This document shows positions 11,289 through 25,200 of a stretch of 64,000 nucleotides of DNA, one piece after another. The stretch's first letter is position 1; every line of letters starts with the position of its first letter. This DNA comes from Aspidiotus rigidus (lineage: Eukaryota > Arthropoda > Insecta > Hemiptera > Diaspididae), in assembly GCA_035079385.1 (NCBI GenBank), contig JAVHKY010000065.1, positions 1,116,001 through 1,180,000 on the forward strand, given 5' to 3'. The notes beneath the pieces are model-generated. The model was not told the DNA's origin. It worked only from the letters and a program-made list of their open reading frames with translations, and searched no databases. Position numbers and translations under genes: made by a program.

Positions 11289-14200
11289 TTATCTACACCG
11301 AAACATAAACCGTCGAATATCGCTGCGAACGCGGGCGTTATTTACAGCAACCAGCCACGCATATAGAGGCGCCTTCGATTTCACGACGAACGTCAACGGC
11401 AAAAACGACAATACAGCGCAGTCGCTTGTAAATGTCTTCTTCACCCTCTCCATTCTCAACGCCCATTCCTCATGTTTATCCGGTTTGAAGCCAGAGAAAC
11501 GCAGCGTATCTGAATTTTCGTAATTAACCTATGGACAAGTTTAAATTGAGATTTAATTATTCGATTCCACAAAATTATTTTCCATAATATAAAGAACTAA
11601 CGGTTGGCGGCGCACCAGCTATGTGTTGAGTAAATATTTGGATTTTAATGTACGTTGCGTCTCAGGGGGTCGCTTTTTTAGCTTTCTACATTTCTCAAAA
11701 TTGTAGTACTGTTGATAACACTTCATCTTTACCATCAGTAACATTTACCTTATTGTAGGTTGAAGACAAGGGAGAGTGTGGATACACGCAATGTAGATTA
11801 TAAAATCAAATGTGGGTATAGAAACCGATTTACACTGAATACATAGGCAATGGACGGACAGTGGGTAAAAAACTTGCAGCTTATTTCGCGAACTGTTCGG
11901 GATTGCCTTCATTATCGTGTTAATCGAGACTGACAGGGAACCTGTTTTATGGAGGTTTCTTTGTTCATTTACTTTTTCTAAATAAAGATTAAACTTTGTT
12001 CCTCTCTACCTTGGGCGTTTGAGCTCGCAAGTCCATACTTCTTCAAGTTCCTCCCCTATCCGATACAGCTCAATATTCTAAATTATCTCTAGTCCCTCTC
12101 TCCCATCATATATAGCTTGAACGCCAAAATGTTTCCAAATCCCACTCCTATCTCCTATAGCACCGTGATCGAACTCAATATTTGAAATGTTTACGTCCCG
12201 CTCCTATCATATATATGTATATATATAGCTTGGAGGTCGAAATTATTTTCGAGTACCATACGTTTTGCGAGGGCGGCCAGCACCTGTCATTTTTCTTCAA
12301 TTTACCCCCTCCCCTCCATTAAAAAAGTTCCCTGATGAAAAACAGCTCTACACTCCTAATGCATCACATCAGTCTGTATAGACACATGAGACGCACTCAG
12401 TTGTTTTTTGTGTGAGAAGCATCAGACGTTTTTCACATTTCTCTCTCAAATCCGGTACCATTTTCAGTCGATTACTCCTTTGATGCGTTTGAAATTTTCT
12501 AAATCCGCGCGTTCATCTGCGTCATCCATCGTTCAAAAGTGGAAATTTTATCAAGTCTCACTTCCGATATGTAGCAACAAAGCGGAGAAAAAGAGAGAAA
12601 AGAAGAGAAAAGTTTTCCCCAGTGTCTTATTCGATTAGAGTAGGTCACGTTCGTACAAAATAATAAAAGGACTTGTCCAGACGAATATATCATAAACACA
12701 ATAATGAGCTTGAAAGCACTGTCGTCTTAAAAAATTTTTTATTACTTATACGACGATCGACGTTTCGAACGTACACACGTTCTTCTTCAGGATCGATAAA
12801 TACTACAATCGTTCGAAACGTCGATCGTCGTATAAGTAATAAAAAATTTTTTAAGACGACAGTGCTTTCAAGCTCATTATTGTGTTTATTGTATTTATCA
12901 CGTTCGTACGGCAGGTGTCAAATTAAAAAAAAAGAAAAAATAAAACCTGACCGAGTTTCCTGTTTAAAAGTAATGTCGCCTGATATCTGATACTTGGACT
13001 ATTCAATTTTTACTTACTGTACGAAACATGGTATTCAGTATACATAGAAAATTTACGCTGAACTGCGTAAGCAACGGATATCCAATCAGTAGGAAATCTT
13101 CCGATACTTTCAATCCGTAAAGTATGTCGTTGACCATACGGAACGCTTTGTACTCCGCTTCGTGGTGAGTTTTAGCATTCGCGTATGTTTCTCGTACGTC
13201 ACAAATTTCAGCGTTGACGGCTGTAGGTGATGGCGATACCGACTGATCTGAAGAATAATAATTGAATTCGGACGGCGTAGTCGTTTCCATGAGCTCATTT
13301 CTGAGTCTCATGAAGGTACCCATGCAGTATTGACTGCTACGCACAGTCATAATGGGTTTGCCACACTTGATATTGAAACAACTATCGCCGTCAACGTCAA
13401 TAACCTGAAAACGATAAACAAAATATTCGTGCATTAGATATTTAGATGGCGAGGCGTTGTCCTTGATGGGTCCTTTCTCTAGTCTATAGCTTGAGACAAG
13501 TACTTACCGGCATACGTGTTGTTCGGACCATACATCGATGATCCAGTTTGTATATTTCCTCCGAAACACTATGAAAGATATCTAAAGTCGTACGCAAAAC
13601 GCGGTCAGCGTGTGACGCGCCTCCATATTTACTGCACCGCTTTTCGAATACGTCAAAACGTTTAAAATTCTAAAACGGAATGAAATATCGTATTAAAGAT
13701 AATCATGGAGAATGAATATTTAGAGACAATGTGGCTCATAAATATTAAGGGATCTTGAAACTTCATACTCACAATATCGAATAGCGGTGCAGTAGATGAG
13801 ATCGACTTCACCTCGTACTTAGAAACAAATTCTGCCCAGAGTTCCTCCTGAACAAACTCGAATACACGTCGTAGCTTTGGGTCATTTCGACGCGGGAATA
13901 GACGTATATTTCGCTCTATGACTGAAATCTGCGAGTAAAATCGGAATACAATTTTAATGTTAGAAAAATGTCAGGTACCTACGACATGAGAGCTGACCAC
14001 GGTAAAAGTATACTTACTTGGCGTTCAGCGAATAACGAAACGCAATCTATAAGATTCTTCATAAATTGCCGGTTCACTTCAGCAAATGAAAACATGGCGA
14101 ATTCACTATGCCTTTCTTCCGCTGTAAAATTTAAGAAATCGAGTTTTATAAATCAAAGTCATTAGTGTACTTCTTATTTTTCTTCAATGAAGATATTATG

Positions 14201-16011
14201 ATTGAAATAACTTCTACGCATAAAGAGAAATCGCTTACTTATTTGTAGCAATTCTTTCAAATAAATTCCGGCCACTTCTTCTCCGCCGTATTCTCTACAG
14301 ATGACATAAACTTCGGAATTGCCTTCTTTACTCGTTGCTGGTTTCATGATACTAACGGATTCGAATACTTTGTTGAGTAAATACAACAAGCAAATAGTAT
14401 CGCATTCGAAACACGTAAACATTTTAAGTACGAAATGTCCGCCTGAAATGAAAGGACTCGTTAGTAATACGTTTCAGTACGAGGATAGCAATTGTGACCA
14501 AGAAAAGACAGTAAGCGTCCAAATATTGAATTTTGTACACTTAATGTTTTTCAATGAATTTTAGCTACCTACATTCTTCTACAAGGTATTGATGAAAAAT
14601 ATAAACGTAATCGATATTTGGTAGGATATAGTGGTAACTTCCATCTTAATTGAGACTATTCTTCGTATTTGTGGGCTATGATTTTTTAAAATAGGAATCA
14701 AAGTTTGCGTTTTTTTTTTTCACTCTGACTGGTATTCATTGATATCAATTAACTCGATATTTTGTTTTTTCATTCCGCTTTTAGACGCTTATCGCTTTTT
14801 CCTGGAATCGGGTCACAGTCTTAGAAGCAATCTGATGACACATTACTCACCTCTTCGCAAAATTCGTAATGCGGTCAACGTTTCCTTCATAAGCAACCAG
14901 GAAACGCTATTCTCCTGTTCATTAGGTTGACCTTGACAATCAAAACTGCCATCAGCGGTAACTAGGTGAGCGAGTTGATCTCCACACTCGCGTCTCAAGT
15001 GTTCAGTGTAATCAGTATGAGTGATGTCGCCGGAGAAATCTGAGCCAAAGTCCCAGTGGTCGATGGTTTGCAGCATAAATCGGTCGTCGTTTATCATTTG
15101 CGATAGGGTGTTACCTTCGTAGTAAGGATTAAGCGTACTTGCTTTCCAAAACCACTATGAGAAGATACAAATATTATAGATTATAGTACATACGTATAAG
15201 CTAACTAAGGAATCTATACGAAAGACGACTATGACCATCACTATACTCACTCTCATCTGCGGATGATTCAATCTCAAATAATGGTTCAATGAGGCGACGA
15301 AAGCGCCGGGAGCTTCGCACAAATGAACGGAATACAGCTTTTGATTCTTTATTGCGTCTTTGGGTATCAAGCGGAAGGAAGAGACGATTTCGTAAAATTT
15401 ACACCAAGCTTGTGTAAGGAACTCAACTTTTACTTCATCCTTCATTTTACGCATAACCAACGCTGCTGGGTTTGTGGCACTAGTGTGTCGGTGCCATTCG
15501 TTTAGCTGGAAATGGTCGAGTTCGTTCTTGACAGAGTTCAATTTTTTCTTCAGCACTTGGAATTCTCGAAGTTGGTTATCCTGAAACAAGAAAATTTATG
15601 AATATTGCAATAATCTCTCAATTGATCATCTTGAACGAAAGGGTGTGTTGACGAGGGTGTGATACTTACCGACCATTTCTTCGAAGTATATAGCGACTCT
15701 TTCACCTTTCTCATGCTAGAGAAGTACAAATTGAATGAAAATTTCTTCTCGAAACAAGAACGCACTATCTTGTCGACCGATGGGAATCCGTATGATAAAC
15801 TCAGGTACTCAGTCAAGTCATCCGATGATGAATTTTTCTCCGTCTCTGGCGGTGGTGATGAACTTGAATAGGAGTCTTCCGAAGAAGAGTCGTTAAGCGT
15901 CCCTGCTGGCAGTAGGGATAGTTCCGAAGAGGAATCGTTTGACGCTCTGTTGCTGCCGACAGGCTTCTTCAAGGCAAGTTGACGCCTCGTCGACGTCAAT
16001 TTCTTAGACAT
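11289..16011 (-). CDS. CMTR2: CMTR2, cap-specific mRNA (nucleoside-2'-O)-methyltransferase 2, complete copy A
   Basis: Nine coding exons (minus strand): 15670-16011, 15251-15580, 14851-15154, 14239-14442, 14018-14121, 13773-13928, 13508-13669, 13018-13404, 11289-11528. All have GT/AG borders and compatible phases, and they sum to 742 codons plus TAA. CMTR2 methylates the ribose 2'-OH of the second transcribed nucleotide of capped mRNA (cap2) using S-adenosylmethionine. The Rossmann/FtsJ domain has motif [10 protein letters not shown] (about residues 200-208), [10 protein letters not shown] with catalytic D292, and lysines K175 (AWCKF) and K332 (FVLKM), with E369 (NSEVYVIC). This fits the family K-D-K-E tetrad. 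A second, non-catalytic Rossmann-like half follows (about 430-742). The length matches the family (about 700-770). The N-terminus is serine/acidic-rich and not conserved. The exon 8-9 join across a 1489-bp intron is the least certain: phases agree, but a missed small exon is possible. The start is the ATG just after a splice acceptor. Confidence 0.93.
12692..12889. mobile_element. Foldback with perfect 80-bp arms inside CMTR2 intron 8, copy A
   Basis: 12692-12771 and 12810-12889 are exact inverted copies separated by a 38-nt spacer. On the minus strand the spacer/arm junction reads CTGAAGA, then a stem GAACGT-gtgt-ACGTTC, then GAAACGTCG. This resembles a hammerhead-ribozyme core (CUGANGA / stem II / GAAAC) with one extra base before the stem. 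Related cores occur in Penelope-like elements (established knowledge); membership here is inference. Perfect arms suggest recent formation or conversion between arms. The insertion helps explain why this intron (1489 bp) is so much longer than the others. Confidence 0.75.
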
Positions 16012-16214
16012 TTTCTGTAAATATAACATGAAAGAGAATTACGTAGATGGATATCAACGTGGACGAATTGAGAATACCTATTCTATGATTAAATAAAAAA
16101 ATTTTATTTTATACGATCGATCGACCAAGGCCAAAAGTAGAAAATAATATGTACGTTCTGGACCAGATTGGAATGCGGTCCTCAATTACCCCAAAGCGCG
16201 AGGTGTTAATTACT

Positions 16215-17102
16215 AGTACGGGAATTATACATTAAATAATGGTGGCGAAAATGAAAAAATTGGGATCGAAGATTTTATTGGTAGAAGTTGTTAATGATAG
16301 TCCTTATGTTACCGGACATGAAACCCACCCCGCCCCTCCCGTCCTCAATCCCCTTTTATAGGGAAAAAACCTTCCAAAAAAGTAGTTTTCTCGATTTTTC
16401 GCAAAAATAACGCACTATTTTAAAAAATGTCATCCGACATAAAATGTTCTACATCAAATTTCTTATAAGAAAGGTTCTTATAACATTTTCGATTAAGCTC
16501 ACTGTTCACGAGTTATAGAGTGTTGATGTTTCACATAATTTCAATAATACGCTCCACATACGAAATATAGGTACGCATGCGCCAGAAGAGGCTGACGACT
16601 TGTGAATACCTTCTATGAGTACTTTAATATTTTTGGTAGAAGATTTGTAAATAGCACGTACTTGAACATAGTTTTTCTTTTTGTGAGATTACGTGTACTC
16701 GAAAAAATAAAATTTCTACTCTCAGGAAACACTTATATAAATTTCTTAACTAGTAATAGAAGTACGCATTTAGCGCGCACGCAGCGTATACACATATTGA
16801 AATATGTAGAAAACATCAGGGCTTCATAACTTATGAACAATGAGTTAAATCGAAAATTTTATAAGGAAATTTAATGCAGATCATTTTAGGTCTGATGACA
16901 TTTTTCAAGATAGTGCATTATTTTTGCGAAAAGTCGAAAAAACTACTTTTTTGGACGCTTTTCCCCCTATAAAAGGGGTTGCGGACGGGAGGGGCGGGGT
17001 GGGTTTTATGTCCGGTAACAAGGGGACTATCATTAACAACTTCCAGCAATAAAATCTTTGATCCCAATTTTTTCATTTTCAAAACCGTATAATTCCCGGA
17101 CT
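16215..17102. mobile_element. Foldback-type element, unit 2 copy
   Basis: Same element as at 313-1200, copied with the unit. It lies in the inferred intron 1 of CMTR2 copy A, about 200 bp 5' of the start codon. Confidence 0.7.
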
Positions 17103-18191
17103 ATACCCTTCTTAATTACTCTCGGATGATTTATCTCGGACGTTGTAATTATGATGTGCTGTACGGTCACCGCAGAAATATAATTTTTACATGTTCCGGG
17201 TAAACCCCCATTATCAAGATACATAAAATATGATTTTGCTGTGAGCGTACTTTATTAATTCGACGGATTAATTGGATGAAAAATATTCTTTATGATAATA
17301 ACGAAGATTAACTTTTTCTGATTTTTTTTATCCATTTATTAACTAAAATGAAAACTAACCTTGATTCACTTCTTCCGATTGTAAAATACCGTATTAATCG
17401 TGATTATTTGCTCTACAAAATTCATTTTACTTTTGGAATACTGATGTTCAACATTTTAAACAGACCTACCTATTTCTAATGTATTATCGTCATTATTTGA
17501 TGTTAATTTGCTTTTGATGTGTTCATATAAATTGAAAATATTCTCGACGTTCATCTTCCAGCCAGATCGAGTAGAAATATTAAAATCGGAAAAAAATTCT
17601 GCCGACTTTATCAATTCAGCAAGCAGATACCGATTTGAAAATTTGGTAAAAATTTCTGTCGATTTGATAAAATCGGCAATTTGAAGGATTCGGCGTAACG
17701 TATATAATTTTCATCTGCAGTGTAAGGCTTCCCTCTCCAGAAAAGTATTGTAACGTAGTCTCATGTAGACCTATGAACGTAAACTCGTTCCAGCAGTAAA
17801 GATACAGTGGATTATTCTGTCGAAGAGATGGCGAACTCGAATAGGGTAGCTCATTTTATAATAAGCGTTCGCCACTCACTATAAGAGCGCTTGATGCCCT
17901 TCAGAAATGTATACTCTTCCTCTTGTCAATGCGCATCACCATTTTGATGGAGATTGTGACGATTTAGGTGAGCCGCGATCGCACCTAGCTTCTGCTACAG
18001 GAATCAACTATCCCTTCCCCGGAATACTGAAAAGGCTGTTGCTCGAATGTAGAAATACAATTTAAACCTGGTCTATTGTGTTCCTATTCTCGTATAAAGC
18101 AACCATGGACTACGAAGCGCGGCAAATGAAGATGAAAATCGGTTTGTGAAAGAAGAGGCAGGCGTTCGATAATATGTTTTTACTCGTGTAA

Positions 18192-18356
18192 CCTCGCGCG
18201 CTTCAGCAGCAATACGTAATGGCCAAAAAAGTAGTTCTGAAAGCGTCCTCGTGCGCTTCAGCAGCAATACGTAATGGCGAAAAAAGTAGTTCTGAAAGCG
18301 TCCTCGCGCGCTTCAGCAGCAATACATAATGGCGAAAAAAGTAGTTCTGAAAGCGC
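18192..18356. repeat. 55-bp minisatellite, 3 copies, unit 2
   Basis: Same three 55-bp monomers as at 2290-2454, with no copy-number change. Confidence 0.9.
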
Positions 18357-18502
18357 ACGAGTCTGCAGACTAGTATGGTAGGACTTTTATTATAATATGA
18401 AAACGCACCCCGTCTTTGCTTTAAAATTCAGAAAATAATTTAAACTAGGATTTGTATGACCATTGCGAAAATAGTCGACGTATTGTAAAAGTGTTTTCAA
18501 TT

Positions 18503-18629
18503 TGCTGGATACAATTATGGAAGCGCACCACGTTTCAAGACTTATATAGGTGTACCAAGAAAGGGAACTATGTTTTCTCTTTTTCGTTCTTGGTCAACAC
18601 CAGGTGCATTCTTGTAATTGTATCCAGCA
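18503..18629. repeat. Imperfect ~127-bp hairpin, unit 2
   Basis: Identical to the hairpin at 2601-2727. Confidence 0.6.
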
Positions 18630-19035
18630 GTCCAGCGAAGAGAAAACTTTTTACAATTTGAATATTTATCAATGTTTCTCTACAGAAATGATTATCAAAG
18701 ACGAATCGAAGGGTTAATTATGAATTTACGAGTAAATGCAATTCCCTTTTTCGAGCCAGCGAGCACTTCAGACGTGATTGTGCTCGACGTACACGAATTC
18801 TCTGTGAACTACTCATAGAACCACGATGCGATACATTTACTTTCGCGCATCCCTTAATAATTATCGCAATCATAAACACTTAGAATTCGTGGTTGCTTAA
18901 TACATCGAGACAAAATTATACCGGTACGCATTTCTTTCGTAAGTAATTTAAGTACGATATCAAGTGTTAAGAGATACCGACGCTATTCGAATTTGCGATC
19001 ATCGCTATATTCGAATAAGTACTGCGATATTTCAC

Positions 19036-19063
19036 TATAATAATAATAGTAATAATAATAATA

Positions 19064-19094
<31 letters not shown>
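19036..19094. repeat. (ATA)n microsatellite, interrupted allele, unit 2
   Basis: ~59 bp with one AGT and one AAAT interruption. Identical to the unit 3 tract, which groups units 2 and 3. Confidence 0.9.
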
Positions 19095-19119
19095 GCTCAA
19101 TAATTAATTGAAACCTTAC

Positions 19120-19270
19120 CTGCTTTGTGAGTCTTCGAGAAAAAATAATTTCTACAAGTCGCGCGGAATCACTTCACTTCACAAATCAGTCGCAAATAAA
19201 TAACGTAAAATGGAAGAACTGTGACGAATTACAAAAATCACTTCAATAGCAAATCGAGAGGCTAAAAACA
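19120..19270 (-). promoter_or_regulatory. Probable non-coding first exon and promoter of CMTR2 copy A
   Basis: Donor CAG/GTAAGG with the GT at 19118-19119 (minus strand). Paired with the acceptor at 16015-16016 it gives a 3105-bp intron, and translation begins at 16011. The intron contains the 888-bp foldback element, the 55-bp minisatellite and the ATA repeat. The upstream limit is arbitrary. The exon has no supporting reading frame, so this is inference from splice signals and from homology with the region upstream of the polyhomeotic-like gene. Confidence 0.4.
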
Positions 19271-22200
19271 TACACAGCCCAGCCTATACAGAACTGAACT
19301 GAAGTCCATTGCAATAGGGAGAACGCTTTCAAATTTTCACCAACCGGTTACTACCCTTACGCACTGCAGCCATCACTACCCGCCAAAATATTCACCTTTG
19401 CACACCAGAACGCTATAGTTGGGCTATGGGTCTAGTAGCGTTTAGCGTGTAGGAGTATCACAAGACTGTACTACCCTTTCACTGCAGCCAACTACCCTCT
19501 CTAAAAATAATGTTTGATTCCACAATGCTGAAATCTGCCGCACGAAGTTGGATTGATGTATATCCAAATCAATGACCGGGAAGATGTTCCCTTTTCTTAA
19601 AATAAGATTAATACGGTTAATTGAGATGTAAATGTGCGTTACTAAGACGATTTTTCGATGAGAAATCCAATTTTGATACTAATTTTCCGCTACAAGTATC
19701 CCTCCTTTTAATATTCGCGGTTTTGGGCCGTGGTTTGGATATACGTCAAAATTTTGATGTATATCCAACCTTCATTTCAACACAATTCAGAGTAGAGTGT
19801 TCATCCTACGTGCGAAAGAAAGCTCCAATTTCCTAGATCTGAATTTTTCCCTGTTATTCCAACAATAAAGTAATAGTAGTGTGTTATCACGATTCACACA
19901 CTCGCACCAATCGTTCAAAAGATACAGTTTGCCTCACCGTCGATTTGGATGAACGTCAATTTAACTTTGTCCGGCAGTAAGATGACTTACAAAATTTGGA
20001 AAACCAAAAAATACTTAGTACTCAACGACAACAAGTCCAAAGTAAAGAGAGAAGAAAGACTAACAAACACCCTTTCTGCAGCTACCTACACCACTTACAG
20101 ACGACAGATATCGCAACATTATTGGACTTTATTCATCGTCAAAATCGTTAAATTTATATTTTAGTAGATTCCCCAAGGTTCTAGACGGCGGTTGAATTAT
20201 GCAACTTATCCTTCTCGACTTTCATATTTTGGCTTGCTCGATATAGAGGTACCTATTAATTATTCGCGCACACTCAAGAAAAACGGGGATACCCCATTCG
20301 CCTTTCTTCCCCACATCGTCGCGTTGAAAGAAATACCTATTTATGAAATCCATCTTCCATTATAGTATCTGATTGAGAATGTATCTGAGGAGAAGTCTTG
20401 TAATACCTAATCTTAACAATTTTATGAACAAAGTTTCGAAATCAATTCACCTATGTGGGTATAATCTGACGTTTAGCTCACTCCTGTACAACAAAGAAAC
20501 ACAATTATGTTCTTATGTTCTAAAAACCGACGGTCAGTTAAGTGTTGGTATAAAATGCAGATGATAATCGTCATATTGGCGAACCAACAATTAAGATCTG
20601 AGGGATCATGGTCCAAGTACGATAAAATTTGTATCATTTATTACAAATGTATATAGAATTACAGCGGGGAGGATATTGAGAGGAATGTTTGAGCTAGAAA
20701 GTTTCAACTCAATAAATAATTAGATAGGTCTTCAATTATTTCACTATTCACTAACTGCGGCTGTTGATACATGCTCTAGTTTCCTCTTATCACGCTATAG
20801 ACAGAGCGTTTTTTACAAAATCAACATAATTGAGAAATCATTGACTTGTATATACGATTCCCGATACTTACTCACTTTAAATTTTTCTTGTCAAACTTGA
20901 AAGTTTTCTTGTACAGAATGAAGAGAAATAAGGAATCTTCTACTTGTGCGACTACTCACTCTTACCTTACGGTCCGATGAACAAAATAGAATGAAATAAA
21001 GAGACATCAACGATAATTGTGTGATTATTTAAGTCGTCTTTAAATCGTTTTGCTAAAGTTCACTTTTGTTAGCAAAGTTGTATCTTCACAACCTTGATAC
21101 GAGTAGATACTACTTCTGATGTAAAGAATGATTAATCACATCGAACAAAGAGTTTTCCGATCTTCTGCATCGTTATAGTTTGGCTGTACGATAATACAAT
21201 TTTGTACCTATGGAACGTCATATTCTGATATCGAATTAGAGTTTTAGCATCTTCATTCATTATTACATTCGCGCTACTGATAAGAGCAAGATGACATTTC
21301 TTTTTAAAACTTTCATTAGAATGCTCGCGCTATTAATTCATAACTACGAGCTAGGAAGAAGAAAATGAAATGAATCTGGCGATTGATTGTCGTTGACGTT
21401 CCAAAAAAAGAAAGATTTCAACTAATTAAGTTGAAAATTGTTCTTCCTGCAGAATGATTGGAAGGCGTAATCACTGATTTTTGCGAATACTTACCGAGCT
21501 ATAACAAAGAAATTATTCTTCTGAAATCCGTCACCCTACAAAGCAGAGAAGTCTATAGGCAGTCAGAATTCAGCTAACTAAAATCTTAAGGAGCGTAATA
21601 ATGTAGAGAAAGAAAAATTAGTATTGCAGACTACCTAAGTAAGATATCGCGACATCGTATACTGTATTTTCGTTTCTGCAAAGAGGAACAAATATCCTTG
21701 AAGAAACGGAATTTGAAAAAATACGCTTTCTTGTGGCATAACCTGCTCTATAAAACTTTACTCGTATTTTTTCAATCTTATGCAGACAGAGCCAACAATA
21801 AGCTTCATAATATTAATATTTTTCTTGGGTATGGATATTATTGTTTTTTTATGGGAAATTTGGAGATTTATTTCCACGGATCGTTGAATGTTTCCTTCTA
21901 CTCTTGAAAGATTTGGGATTCTTATTCGGAAAGTGTATCATTCGATGTCTGGAGAAATTGACTGGAGTGGTTCTTGGACGACCGAATCAAATGGCGCAAC
22001 AAGAGTCTACATTATATGAATTTGATGAAGAGGAATTCGGGATATTATGGCCCCGTCAGAACCAGGAATCGGGTGAAAGGGAGGCGAAAAAGGAAGGAAA
22101 GTATCTTCGATCGGACTACGCGAGTAATTACTTGATCTTTTATATCCTTGTACACTTGAATTTTCGGCAAGTCGATCATTTTTTCAATATTTGTGTTCTT

Positions 22201-25200
22201 CACCGATGCGTTCCTGCATATTTGTAATGAGTAATTCGAAGGTCATTACTAATGACCTTCGAATTGATTGTCTGGTTAATAATTAGGTACTGATGACCTC
22301 AATTCAAGTATAATTAGTGAGTCATTCTTAGGGTAACGTTAACGAACTCGTGATGAACTTCAGGTACATAGCTTTTTACCCTTCGATCTTTTCAGCGGCG
22401 GAAGAAAATGTCAAGTATTGAATATATTGCTTGCTAACCATCATCGAAATATGGGTGCTCATTTTTCCTATTCGGAAATATAGGAAAACCGGCGTTGAAA
22501 AATAAAATTCGAACAGATAAACGAAATATGAATGAATAGGAAGACAGTTTCAGTATGAAGGGTCAACGTGAAGTTATCTAGATGACACGGAAAAATTTTT
22601 ATTCATGAGCGACGATTGAGGTAACTGGCTTGGAAGCGGGGATAAAAATTCCGACTGAAGATAAAAGACGATAAGAATAACGAGAATATAAAGAGTACTT
22701 CTCTCTGCGTTCGATGGAAAACCCTATAATGACTTCACTTCTTACCACATTACGGCTTCATCTATGTCAGGCATCTTCTTCAAACCCGAATCCCTTAAAA
22801 CAAGGTTTCTTGCTCTTCTGAAAACCCTTTTCTTCCTCCCCCTCTTGATACATACATTTCAATGGTCAGAATTTCAACAGGAAAACTGTTCTATGATGGC
22901 GGAGGTATCTGTGTAAGTACACTATGACAGAAGGGGACTAAAAAAACTCAAGACTTTTTGGGACTCCCAATCATGAATTCGATTTTCAATATCAAAACAA
23001 ATTCGCCCCATCATAGAATAGGTTTCCTAAAGCGTCTTTCGTTTAACTTGACGTTAGAAGGCGTCACTTTTCCTATATATTTGTATAGTCTCTAAAGTAG
23101 GCCAGAGTCATTGATCCCCTTGGAGCCACTATTGAGTGAAAAGACGGTTGACAGCTGGAAGCGGTTATCCTTCCCAAATCACTCCCATAAATAGGGTTCC
23201 CTGTTATACAATTCACGAAGTCAAGGAAAGCGAACACGACGATGAGGTCATAGACTGTTATGAAAGTCGTTGTATAATATCTCGTTTCAAAACCACAAAA
23301 TGAGTCGCAATCAGACAAATTCAACCTTGAGTCGGCAAATTGATTTTCGCAAGACTATACGAATAAGTCTAACTGGAATTCCTTCTTTGTTAATTTTCGA
23401 TGGACTGTTTAATTTGGGAAAGGGGAAAGGTAAGTAAGAGAGTCTTCTCGTAATTACGAAACATTATAAGTACGGAACAAAATAAATTTCAATTATGTAA
23501 CGAAAATGTTGAGGAAGCAGACGCATTTTATTTTTCTTAATCGATAACTCAGAAATTATGTTTTTTTGCAAAAAATTGAAGAGATGATGAACTATTGTTC
23601 ATTTGACCCTAATTTTCTTTCTGATGTGGATAATAATTTCAAAAAGTCCATTAAGCCCATCTCGAATTATCCCGTTTAAAAAAAAAAATTTTAATAGTAC
23701 CTTTATCACGGGATAAAATTCTTTTTGTATACAAAATGGTGGATGCGAGTACCCATATTGATAAGAAGTCGAAGTATACGCTTACGTTCCGCGTAATGTC
23801 ACAGGCGTCGCGTCGTAAAACTGGTTAACGATGTCGGTGCGCTCCTGCTGAATTCGTTTTATTGCGATGCTACCAGGGACATTCGCGGACCACAGAGACT
23901 TATTTTTGCTGATGGTGAGATGGCATATTGCATATTCCATCCCATTTTAGTACCCTAGCCCTAAAAGATTCGAAGATTTTTTTTCGTTCTGAAACCTAGG
24001 CCAGGGGCATATAGCCATTAACTTTTTTCGAAGAGGTAGAGTACTTATCAAAAATTTATGATTTGAAGACTAGTATTTTAGGGTGGAGGGGGAAAGAAGT
24101 AAATGCACGATTGATGGATGTGTTTTAGCTACCTATATACACTATTTTTATGTATAATATTTTCGAATAACTTAGCCCTACCAAATTCCACAAGATACAG
24201 ATTCTTTTTCTAGAACAGAACCTCTGATAATTAACCCAATGGACGAAATCAATTGTCAATTTGACAGCATGTACATCAGTCTAGTCTTCCAGTCCTCAAG
24301 TGGTGCTTTGTTTGAAAAAGTCCCGGTCTTTATTTATCGACTCAGACACGAATTTCGGTTAATTTACGGTAAAGTCAGCTTCCTTTTCGAACCATAGGTA
24401 CGTTGACTCTAAGATGTATCAGTTTCTAGAGGTCGAAATCTGTGAAATTTTCTCAACAGAATACAGATGTCTATTTCACATCATATCGATGTCGAATTGT
24501 CGGGAATGTTATAGAGTTATACCAAATTCAACGAACTTATACGATCGTACTTGTTACTTGCCCTAAAAAGTATAGGCTATCATGCATACAATCGACGATG
24601 AAAAATTTCTTGAATATGATTTTCATCAATATGACAAGAACAGAATTTTTCAATCGAGCGATTATCACAAAGAATGAGCGTAGAATTAAGAACTGCAGAC
24701 TGAAGCGTTTCTGCCAGCGACTCTTAAAATTATCCTTCTTACTTTTGGCGCCGGCTTAAATTTTGTTCAACCCTTACGGAATTATTCCAATTCCGTCTAT
24801 ACCCACTTCAGGTGAGTGCTGTATTGCAGCAAAAAAACGGACTAATTCATCAATATTTCACCAGTCGCAATGATTAATGAAATGGATGGACAGTAGATAG
24901 AAGACCTGCCATACCCCTGAAGCATTATATCAGAGGCATGAGACGCATTCAGTCGTTTCCTACGAGTATATGAGAAATCGGATGTAATTTTCCATAGTTT
25001 CAAAGTCTGACGACGATATTTACCTGATGATGTATATAGTTACTTGTATCATACAAAAGAAGAGCGAACTTTCAAGAAATTATTTTACATAAACGTCTCC
25101 TTTTAAAATCGAAAATTGGATACATTAATTTTGAATAGTCTCTATAGTCCAGAGCACCCGGTTTGAATGCTCTCTCTGTGTGAACACAAAGATATTGAAT

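Noticed and set aside
12673..12990. 105-codon plus-strand frame over the foldback
   Set aside because: It reads straight through both arms of a perfect inverted repeat inside a CMTR2 intron on the opposite strand.
16012..16029. Longer CMTR2 start six codons upstream
   Set aside because: The added codons run through a good splice acceptor (tatttacag) immediately before AAAATG, so they are most likely intron.
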